Assembly (NCBI GenBank): GCA_038502055.1
Contig: JAXRKN010000045.1
Span: forward strand, 2,750,501 to 2,814,500
Direction: 5' to 3'
From: Tanytarsus gracilentus
Taxonomy: Eukaryota > Arthropoda > Insecta > Diptera > Chironomidae
Length of the DNA stretch: 64,000 nt
This document shows positions 1 through 10,578 of the stretch, piece by piece (position 1 is the first letter of the stretch; every line of letters starts with the position of its first letter). The notes beneath the pieces were generated by a model. It saw only the letters and a list, made by a program, of their open reading frames with translations. It ran no database searches and was not told the DNA's origin. Both the position numbers and the translations under genes were made by a program.

Positions 1-3000
1 TTCGCTTCGACATCGCGAGCACTTAAAGTGGAGAAAATTCATTTTATGAATAATTTTCTATTGTTTGCCATATAATAAAGACGATGATGATGGAAATGAG
101 TGGTGGGGTTTTAGAGAGAGAGGAGGGAAGAGGATGTGAGTCGAGAGGTGAATGGCAAAAAATGCAATATGAAAAAAATCTCACGCGAATGAGATTCAAT
201 TACCATTAAATGCTCACCCTCCACTCTCTCGATCGTAAAGCTTAAGTTTATGCAGTTTCTAATGTTTTTCATTTTGATGGGAAATCCTTTTACTATAAAG
301 CTCCATACAGCTTATATATAGTGAGTCATTAATTCTGCTTCTTTAACACCCTTTTTTCCAATGTGTCTAGTGTGTGTGTGTATGAGAGAAAAAGGAAAGG
401 ATATTCATTAAGGGAATGTTTATGTGAGACGATGATGGTGATGAGAGGTTCACGATTTTCCTACGTCATGGATTGTTGCTGCCGCTCTCATTTTTTTCTC
501 TCTCTGTGTGAGTGGGTGGCTGATTATGAGGAAAACATGTCTGCGCCGCACCACTACACTGTTGCCATAAATCGTATCCTTACGCACAATCGAGCCGAGT
601 CTGCCGGTGGTGTGGTTGTGATGGAGAAAATGTGTCTACGGCATAAAACACTTTTTGCCGGCTCAAGGGCAAGGTCAATGCTTCATTTCTTCTTTATCAT
701 TTTCCTTTTTCCCTACATCGTACAGCCTTCATCACTGTGTGCGAAGGAGAATAGGCCTCTCGTGCTTTTTCACTTCTTCTTGCGACAGCTTTTCTTTTTT
801 TCGTGCTTGTTTGTTGCTCTCTTGACCTTCAAAAGGAAAAATACGGAAGTCGCACACGCAAAATTTCATTCTTAGCGAATAAATTTGTTTGTTTGTTTTT
901 TTTTCGGTGTGACTTGCGTGACTTAAGGCTGTTGCTATCGTAATGGTTTATTTTATGGCAAATAATTTTTTTGTAACTCCTTTTCATGATTGAGTGCTAT
1001 TGACAAGGTTTGATGAGCTTGCTGGAATTAGTTCAAGGATGTCTAGAATCTATTTAAAAAAGACATAATGACCATGATTTCCTTCGAGATATTTTTCTAG
1101 ACTAATATCGTAAAAAAGACTCATCAAAACTAATAAATTTATATATATTTTTTTTTCGGAACTGCTTTATACATCAATCGTGTTGTGAATTTATTATTCG
1201 ATAAGAGAAGCGCTTGGCTATGGCTAAATGAAGTTGATGCTGCTTAGTATTCATTAAGTGTTGAACGCTTTGGCATCATCTCAACATTGAAATGGCATGT
1301 GATTAGCAGTGCGCTAAATTGATTGTTTCGCTTTGCAGGCAATCGTAAAATGCAGCCATGGCTATAAAATCAATGAACTCTTTGTGTGCTTATTGAAGGT
1401 TCTCCTGGATGTTGCTGAAATGTTTTTATTTTCGAGAGAGAGCTTTGATGTCTGGCTGATAAATTCGTACGGTGTTTGAGGGGTTGCTGTTTTTTTTAAA
1501 AAAAAACCTTTTAAAGGTTGATCCTTGCAAAAAAAAATTTCATTTTTTCTTTGTACGAAAATTGATAAGCTTTTCCTCCTTCTTGAATCGCTCGATATAA
1601 ATTACAACCACGAAAGAGCTCTTTGAAACATCGACTGCAATACAGTGTCAATACCACACACTTTCGTGGCTTCTATTATTTTTATGATATGGCAAAAGTG
1701 CCATAAAAAGAGAAGAAAGTGCAAAGTATTCAAATTATTTCCCACTGCATACATTGACTCATATATTTCCATTGTTGTGGCTCTCATATGTATCGAAAAG
1801 TTTTCCTCGAGAAAATATTTTTCTCTAAAGCATTAATTGCTTAACCCGCAAAATATTTTCGCATATAGTTTTTGTATAGGAAAAGTTGAAACTTTTTTTT
1901 GGAATCACTGAACCTTGCACATTGTAAGGGAAACGAAAAGTTTAAGGATTTAATTATTGGATGAGGAAAAAGTTTGAATGTGAGATGGCGTCAGTTTGAT
2001 AATGTTCTCTATCACCTTTTTTATCTACTTAAATTCAAGCTCATCGAGTACAACAAAAAGTAATTTGAGATGAACATTAAAAACTTGATTTATGACTCAT
2101 TCAGAAATTTGCGCGTCTCTTTTTACCACGTGTTAAAAATTTTACGCATTTAGTGAATATTTCCTTTCATTAAATTTCATTCAGGTGAAATAAATGCGTT
2201 TCAAAGAATTGAAAGGGAATCGTGAATGTTTTATGGCCGAAAGGAAGTTCAATACAATAAAAAGAAACGTCGAGTGTATTAAAAGGAGGCAAATGTAGAT
2301 TTCTGGCACAAATTTTTTGCGCGTCTCCCGAAAATATTTCCTACAGGCGTGGTTTACTTCCCCGAAAAAGTTATGCGAAGAGGGATAAGAAAGAAGAAGA
2401 ATACGCACACAAAAAACCCTGAAACACAATTATATACAAATGTATGACAGAGTACGCACAAGCAAACTTGATCCAGAAAATAATTTCGGGAACACTTACA
2501 CACGCATACAATTCATCCCTATTCGTTTCCTTTTCTATCCTATTGCCGCTGTTCCCACTTTTACTCTCGACGCAAGGACTTTTATAAAAGGGAGGAGTTG
2601 TTGTTGTAATAATGCCCAAAAAAAATTTTTTTATGGGGTGAAAGTTATCGAAAAAAAAGAAAGATGAAGGAAGTAAATTTTTGTTCACTTTAAATTTAAT
2701 AAATTAAATTGAACATTTTAAAATTTAATAAAAAATAAATTTAAATTTCTGCATAAACTTTTAAAATCAGCTCGGTAAAAATTCTTCGAAAAAAGCTAAA
2801 GTTCAAGAATAAAGTCCTTAAACCCTCCTTTAAATTTCATCCCACACAATTGTGCACAATTTCCTTCGCTATCTCTCTTTTTTATCACTGATATTTTCTG
2901 ATAAACTCATCTCAATGCCTGAAACAAAATGGCTGAAATAAAATCTAAGAGATGCTTGCGGGAAAAAAATTATTTCCCTTCCGCAAAAAAAAAACTCTAT

Positions 3001-4997
3001 AAAACAATATTTCGAAAACAACCCCAGCCGTGGCTTTGCAAAAATAGGAAATCGTCATGACAACAACAAAAAAATGTTTTTTCTCTTCAAAAATCTGCTC
3101 AAATGACTGAGATACACACATTTTATATTTTAATGTTGGCAATGAATGGCAGTCGAACAATGAGAGCAAACAGAAAATCGAGAAGAGCAATGGAAGCGAA
3201 TCCTTCCATCATTGCAATAAATATACAGATGGATAGATATGAGGTTATGTGTCATGTTGTGTGACATTTAATTACATTTAGTTTGAGTTCGGGTGTGTGT
3301 GTGGGATGCCTCATAAACTTCATGCATTCTCTGCATATATGGTGGCGAATGAATTTTAAAATTATCTTAATTAACGGTCTCTATGGAAATATTGTGCAAA
3401 ATGTTCAATTTGCGAACGAACAGTTCTATTTGATTTGGTTTTGCAAACAATTTGATTATGAAATTTTACCGATTTATTATTAAATAAATTTTAACGGTCA
3501 TTTGAAATTTAAACTTGAATAACCTTCAATCTACATATTTTCTCTCTTTTCTTCATTAGAATGCCAGAATAGCACTTTTATGATGTGTATGCGAAGTTAA
3601 AGAGAAAATTTATGCTGTGCAAATAAAAGTTGAGCATGACATTTTGCACGTCACCGAGAAACGAAAATTTCAAGCTGAGATTGTCACTCTCTCTTGTTTA
3701 TTTTTCTGCTGACAATTTCCAAAACCCCAAAAACTCATACACCAAAAGCCACCGCAAAAAAAAAGGGGAAAAGTCAAAAATGCTAATAAAGCACATGAGA
3801 AAGTTTATTTCAAATATTGTTTGAGGAAAAAAGTTTTCCTTTTGCATTTTTGGCTGTTTGAAAGCGAACGCCAAAAGTTACTCTCGCATTCCATGTCACA
3901 CCATTTCCTTTCGTTGAACTTTTTTTTACAACCAGAAGTAAAATTAAACAAAAATTACTTTGTGGAAAATTTGATGACAAATCGATGTCAAAAAAATTAT
4001 TTTCTTGATCTCTGAAATGACTTTAAAAAATTCATAAATGACTTTCCATTTTACATTTGTGAGTTCAACGATCTCCCAGACAGGAAATTTTCGCACTACA
4101 AAAATTTTTATTTTCTATTTTTGACATTTTTCGTGCTGCGAAGTGAGAATGATGAAAAAAAGAACTGAAATTTGAACAGTCGCAAAGAGATGTGAAGTGA
4201 AAATGAAAATTTGCATTCATGCATTCATCATTTTCTCGTTTCTTATCAGAGGAGAGCTTTTGTTCCATGCATATCATATCAGGTGCTGAATATGCTTTGT
4301 ATGTGATGATTTTTATGGGTTCTGACACATCATGACTATCGTGCACGATAATGAAAAGTCTTGAAAAAGAGAAATTTTGCAGACACGATAATGTCCTAGG
4401 GTTTCATGATTTCTTTTATATTAAATCCCACGTCTGCTTCCATAAAATTATCCGCTTGTGGGTCGTTAATAAAATTTTGAAGATATGGAAGTGTCATTAT
4501 GACACCATTCAAGAGGGGTTTCTAATTATCTTCTTCAAGTAGTTTTATTTCACAAATTGTTGAGTTGAATAAAGCCGTTAAAATTTCAAAAAAACTTTAC
4601 GAAGTAATAAAAAATATTTTTGCACGCATCAAAAACGCCATAAATTTGATCTTAAAATAATATTTAACAAATTAACTCGCATCACATCCGTAGCAAAGGA
4701 AATATAAATTTTGACACTGAGTGCAGCAAAAATATATATATAAAATTGCAAGAAAACTACGAAGAAGTGTGATGAATAAAAAAGTACCTAAGCCATATGT
4801 GTCTCATCAAGTGAAAAATCTTTTATTCATTTTTTATATGACAAAATTTGCTAGCGCTGCAAACTGGCGACATTCACTATTTTTGGGATATAACGGAGAG
4901 AATATGAGAAGATTTTCAAACTCCATAAAATATGAAAAACGAGGTGAAGTTTCATCGAATTATCTTACGAGTCACAAGACACAAGTTTCCGATTATA
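1..4997. other. Non-coding flank or intron upstream of headcase
   Basis: No exon with protein similarity that I recognise, and no convincing splice-bounded coding segment on either strand. The longest open frame (363-875, +, 170 codons) is rich in Phe, Cys and Ser runs from T-rich tracts and looks like chance. The first visible headcase exon (10579) begins at a splice acceptor, so this stretch is either an intron or the flank of that gene. Homopolymer A/T runs and short (GT)n or (GA)n stretches are present, with nothing else I can name. Confidence 0.5.
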
Positions 4998-5820
4998 GGT
5001 CACGCAAAGTGTGGATTTTTTCATAGAATTCTATGGAATTTTTCATGGAGAAATTCATAGATAAATCCTTGATTTTTGGAAAAATCCGCGAAATTTCAAA
5101 GTACACGGAACAATCCAAGACAAAAATAAGGATTTCATGTAATTTAAAATCTGATGAATTTTCCATAGAACAAAAATCCTTGGAATTTCGCGGAATTTCA
5201 AAGTGCACGGGAAAATCCACGGACAAAAATCTAAGGATTTGCATGGAATTTAAAATCTGAGGAATTTTTTATAGAGTTTTTGTATGTCAAAAATCAGGAA
5301 TAATCACTAAGTGCATATAATAAATGATTTTGTGACATTTCAATTGTTAGGAAAATTTAAATTAATCCCTAAATAAAACTTTTTGTAAAAGGGAAATCGT
5401 TTGGGAAAATTAGTTTTGAGGAGTATAGGCAAGTGATTTGATTGACTAAGTATTTTGATTTTTATAATATATATTTGGGGGGCGTCCGGCGCCCCCACCC
5501 CTCCGTGTTAATCGCGTACGGCCCCCAAGGGGCCCCCGGAACGCTCTGTTCCTCTCGTGGTGTCGAGGTGTTATTGTTGTGGGGATGGGATTAAAATAAG
5601 TTTTTAATTAATGTCCTTGATGTGTACTTAAATTATCGTTTCTTTTGCTTTTTCGGTTTCCGGTCTTTTCTTGGTCGTTTAAATTCATGAAATCCTTGTT
5701 TGTTGTCTGTGGATTTTTCCGTGCAATTTAAAATTTTGCGGATTTATCCATAGAATTCCTTGGAAAAGTGTGGATTATTTCGCGGATTTTTCCGTGAAAT
5801 AATCCACACTTTGCGTGACC
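4998..5820. mobile_element. 823-bp element with 27-bp terminal inverted repeats
   Basis: The left end reads GGTCACGCAAAGTGTGGATT onward and the right end is its reverse complement; the inverted repeat covers about 27 bp with one mismatch. No transposase frame is visible, so this is a non-autonomous, MITE-like element. The interior holds several diverged copies of A/T-rich words around TCCTTGGAATTTC and CATGGAATTTAAAATCTG, plus a strikingly G+C-rich patch (5477-5560). A 9-bp direct repeat CAAGTTTCC lies just outside both ends (4982-4990 and 5828-5836), 7 bp from each inverted repeat. It could be a target-site duplication, which would mean the true ends lie slightly further out, or it could be coincidence. 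Superfamily not assigned. Confidence 0.75.
5477..5552. other. Three consecutive G+C-rich perfect hairpins inside the element
   Basis: Three stem-loops follow one another: GGGGGCG/CGCCCCC (5478-5484 with 5490-5496, 5-nt loop), GGCCCC/GGGGCC (5520-5525 with 5529-5534, 3-nt loop) and GGAAC/GTTCC (5538-5542 with 5548-5552, 5-nt loop). The surroundings are very A/T-rich, so base composition alone sets this patch apart. It could be a structured RNA segment captured by the element or a part of the element that folds during transposition. I do not recognise it as part of a known RNA. Confidence 0.6.
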
Positions 5821-8800
5821 AACACCCCAAGTTTCCTGACTCGGCAACCAAGCTCAATCGTTAAAAAGGTAATTGCGTTACTTTATTAACGTTTCAATTT
5901 ATTTTTAAACCATAAAAAAAACATTCAAGGTTTTTTAACTCGCTCTGATATTAACGCAATTATCTTAATTAATCTCAATCAAAATCATTTCTCGCATACA
6001 TTCAAAAATGGCCGAAATTCGCTGCTCTATTTGAATTCATTTCCCTATGGAACATGAATGCTAAAATAAATGCCATAAACGCCATGTTTTAAAATTTTCA
6101 TCACATGGACGTCGAGCTGCTGCAACCCTCAACTGAAGGAAATTCTTTATGTGAGTGATAAATGGCAGGAAAGGGACGTGCGAGTGGTGTGTACACATAC
6201 ACACCGTAGATATTTCTTAATGCAATTTGTGCCATGTTTAATTCATAAGGAAATTCAACTTAAGAAAGCTCACGACAGAATTATTCTCTTTGCGTACATC
6301 CCCGACGGAAGTTTCTGAATATTTTAGAGACTAATTTTGCTCCTTTTTCCTCTCTTAATGTGTAGCCAGGGAGATGTTAAGAGTTTCACGAGGAAGAAAT
6401 ATTTCCATTTCATGCTTCAACTCTCGACTATGCATCCGGAATGTTAGCGAGAAAAAAAGCACAAAAAGCGGTAGTGAGCGCGCGTTGCACCAAATGCGGA
6501 ATCGATAAAAAGCCATTGACTCCTTCCACACAGTATAAAATAAAGTACTTCCGTTGGATTTTTGCTCTAGTGTCTGTGCAATCCCAACGAAGAACATTGA
6601 AAACGACGGTGAAGCACGAAAAAGGGAAAACTCGGAGTCTCGAGGACTTCGGAGAGTGAAAGTGTGCTCCATCACGCAACTCGGCAACTTTCGGTTTCCC
6701 CACTCGTTCTCGTTCGAAAGGGGGAGAGATTTAAGTGTGTTCGTGTGTACAGGAACTTTTTTTGTGATTTCCATTGTTGCTCTGAACTTGAGCCGAGAGG
6801 AATGAGTCAGACAGTCGCCCATCGAACACCCACCTCGATCGCAATGTATTTTTAGCGTATAGGCCTTCTTTCTTCCTCGTCCCCCACTTTTTACCTCCCA
6901 TTATCCCACCCATCAAGAAAATGTTGTTGCTTGCCTACACACACTCTCTCTCTCGCTCGTATACAACACTTCCACCCTTGGCATAGGCCTCGACACTGAA
7001 ACTAAACTCGAGGTTGATGTCGCCGCTCTCATTTCTTCTTCTTCCTCATCTCTCATGTACGATCGATATTTTATAAATTTTTCTTCTTTCTTTTTCGGCG
7101 CGCGTAAAAGGGAAGTGAAGCGATTACTGTCATTTTGGGGTGGTATTTAAAGAGCTTTCGAAAGACGGAAATTAATTTGCAGGAAATTATATTTTTTTCT
7201 TTTTCAACTGCCAAGAAACAAGAAATGCGAGACGGAAGAAAATTTAAAAGTTTTATACGAAGGAAGCAGGAAAAAGGGGTTGATTTGTAAATTTTGTAAA
7301 CTCTTCAATGTCTTGGAGTAATTTTCTCCGAATCAAAAAAGATTAAAGAACCAATTTTATACTCTTTGAGTTTCATTAAAAAAAACCTTAACATCCTAGA
7401 AAAAGAAAAAATTTCTCGAACAAATTGGAGCGCAAAAAGTAGAAAGCATGAAAGCAAAAGAGGAAAAGAAAACGAAAAAATTGAAATGAGTAGAAGAAAT
7501 ATAATGAAAATCATTTTGAGGGTTTTAAATGAACCTTCTCAGTTCTTGGCTCACCACAATGAACCGATTTTTCCTCCTCTTTCTTCTCATCTGTTCATGC
7601 TGTCATGAGAGAATGCGAAACATCGTCGCAAGGTCTCTTCGACATTTTTTATTTTTCTCCTAATGAATGGACATTCGGGTTGCCATTCTCAAATTAAATA
7701 AATCACTTTAATATCTTTCAACTGCAAAAAAATATTTTTTATCTCAATAATCTCGCAAGAAATCTGAGAGAACTTTTTAATCAACTAAAAGCTAATAATG
7801 CGATATACAGTTGGGATTAATTTCAGGAAATATTTTTTTTTTCGTGTATCGTGCATATGCGAAAAAAGTAAAAAGAAGAAAGAGAAAATCATCCCCTGTA
7901 CATGTGAGTCGTGTGCGGTGTTCTATTGAACCTGACTACAGACATACTCTACATTCTATATGTATGTGAATAGTCGAATGTTATTGATGAGGGTGATTTA
8001 TTGATTATACATTGAAATACTCGAGAGGAAGGGACATTGAGGTTGGCATTTACATTTACATCATGCACAAAAGCGTCTCTCGGAGTAAAAAAGAGCTACA
8101 TTAGATTTAATTAAGTGATATGATTACTGACTTGCGAATTGAAATTGATTATCGGTCAAATGTGCATGACATTCCACTCGAAAAGATTTTGTCTTTTTCT
8201 AAAAACGAAAGCCGATTTTGGCGGATTTTACTCTCTCTTTTTTGGACAAAGTCCTTTGTCAAATACCAGAGAAGGATGACAATTTTATGATTATTAGCTC
8301 AAGAGTTATGACAAGCATGGCAAAAAACCACCACAATGGAAATAATACAATCGAAATTGATTGACATTAAGAAAATAATCCGTTTTCCGGCTGATTACAA
8401 TCAACATAGGATCTATGAAGTGATTTTTGACAGCCATGTACGGAAGTTAAATTGATTTTCCGCACATCAATTCGAGTCTCATATTTTTTGTAATTATTTC
8501 CTGGTTCTTTATTTTTTATAATCATTTTTATAATTTAGATAAAAAATTTAACGGATAAATTTGAAAATTAAAAAATTTAAATTTAAAAAAACCGTTAAAA
8601 ATTTTGTATCATTTAATTATTCACACATTTAAAAAAATTACCACAACCTAATTCTGAGTTCATTCACATTTTATTACATTGGCAAATGATGGATGATAAT
8701 TAACTCGATTATTAAGTCATTAAAATTGATCGTTTCATTCTCGGACATGCCTCACCTCGAAAATTCATCATTATTTGCATCGAATTTCGTTGAAAGAGTT

Positions 8801-10578
8801 TTCAATATCATTTTAATATTAGATCACGTTGATTAAGGGTTTCAGTAATAAATCTTGAAGTTTTTCTTTGTCTTTTTAAAGGAGCGGTAATTAATGGGTT
8901 TTATAAAATTCTCATAACTATTTTTACAAAATCTCCATAATTAATAAAAAGCATCGACATTAATTATTTTCTTCGAGAAGAATTTCTCAGAAAAATTAAG
9001 AGAGAAATATTTTCCACGTCTTCCAATCAAGCGAACTAATTTCATAACGTGTTAATGTCATTTTCCATTACACCTAATTAAACTTACAGCGTCTGGAATG
9101 AGCAAGAAGAGACGAAGAATCTTTTTTAATAATAACAGTAAATGTCCGGTAATTGATATCATAAATATTTGATATGTGAAAAGAAGAAAACTATTTTTAT
9201 CTCAATAATATTGCATGAGGGTGAAAGCAGTACACAGTTTTATATACTGAAACATATTTCTTCTCGTCCCATGTAATTATTTTCTCTCTATGCTTTTATT
9301 ATTTTTCTTCGTACATTTATTAAAAATGCCAGAATGGAATTTCCTCGATTTTCTTCTCTCTCTCTCTTACTGGGATACGGTAGACAGGGCATGAGATGAC
9401 ATTCCTTGAATATAATATCTCGGTTATCCAGCAATGACGATGATGATGATGATGTGTGGCATATGGAGGAACGAATTTAATTAAAAATCTTGTACACAAT
9501 TTCCACACGAAATGTAATTTTTTTCTGAGTTAATATCTTTGATGAAAAAAATTATTATTTTTCATAAATTTTAGCATGAAATTAATTTTGGGGTGATGTC
9601 AAAAAAAATTTATTCTGTGAGATTCAAAAATCATTTTATTTCTAAAATATTTAAAATATCATAAAATTTTATTTCTTTCAACAAAAACAATGCGACACAA
9701 AGCTTTAAAATAAAATCACCTCAACAGTTTTTTAGTCAATAAAACCTCCGTCAATATTTAATTTGCATTCTCAAAAGTGCTCTAAAATCTGAATAAAAAG
9801 CGAAGAGTCACGACACAAAAAAAAGTGCAACGTAACCAAATTCAATTTAGCTCGAGAAAAGCACCTTGAAAATTCAATTTTCCACGACTTTTCGCAATCA
9901 CGAGAATCCTTGAGAAAAGATAACGAGATACACAATGCGATCGGATAGGGAGAGAAGAGAGAAAAAATCAAAATCAAATGCAATTATAATTCAGTATCAA
10001 TAAAAAAGAAATGAAATTGCATCGTAAAAGCATCCTCAACTATCAGCAAACCGTAAAAAGTTAATGTTATTACTCTTTCATATCCTCCAGATACTCCAAT
10101 TTGATTTTCATCCAATTTCAATGTCGAAGAGCTTTAAAAGCGTCCAGATTAGCTTTTTTTCACCACGATTCGAGTGTAATTGAGTTGGCGTGACTTGTCA
10201 AGATATCTAAGAAAGAAAATTTTTTTAACCTAATTAAATTCAAATATTAAAAAACCGTTACAAATTTACATAAAGTTGTCAAAAATAAACACTTTCATCT
10301 CATCACGCCACCATCATTTTTAATCCCTTACGATTCCGCTAACGAATGTCGTCACCACTCCACGAGTATTTAATTAAATTACAAAAATGTTTAATGAGGA
10401 AGTTCAATTTAAAACTTTTTTTGTCTCTGCTGTTAGCAAAGCTCATTAAAAATTTCCACTGTCTTTCGACAATTGAAAACTTTTGCGACTGTGTACTGAA
10501 GTATTCGTGCAATACTTCAATGTTTAAGAAGAAGAAAAAGAATGAGTTTAAATTTTTTATTTCTCTTTAAATTTACAG
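5821..10578. other. Non-coding stretch before the first visible headcase exon
   Basis: No coding exon recognised. Between about 6300 and 7130 the sequence is less A/T-rich and CpG words are common, with (CT)n near 6945, as might be seen in a promoter or 5' UTR exon. Open frames there overlap on both strands and none resembles a protein family. A short inverted repeat with TTTAACGG at its inner ends spans 8538-8610. The rest is A/T-rich with no feature I can name. Confidence 0.45.
8538..8610. repeat. Imperfect hairpin with TTTAACGG / CCGTTAAA arms
   Basis: The left arm (8538-8554, ending TTTAACGG) and the right arm (8592-8610, starting CCGTTAAA) are imperfect reverse complements over about 17 bp, including the outer GATA/TATC. 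The loop is about 37 nt. A longer example of the same design is at 14345-14420. Confidence 0.5.

Noticed and set aside
363..875. 170-codon open frame on +
   Set aside because: It consists largely of homopolymer-derived Phe, Cys and Ser stretches, shows no family similarity, and has no splice or promoter support.
6355..6822. Overlapping open frames on both strands near 6.4-6.8 kb
   Set aside because: Several frames are open at once because the region is less A/T-rich; none resembles a protein.
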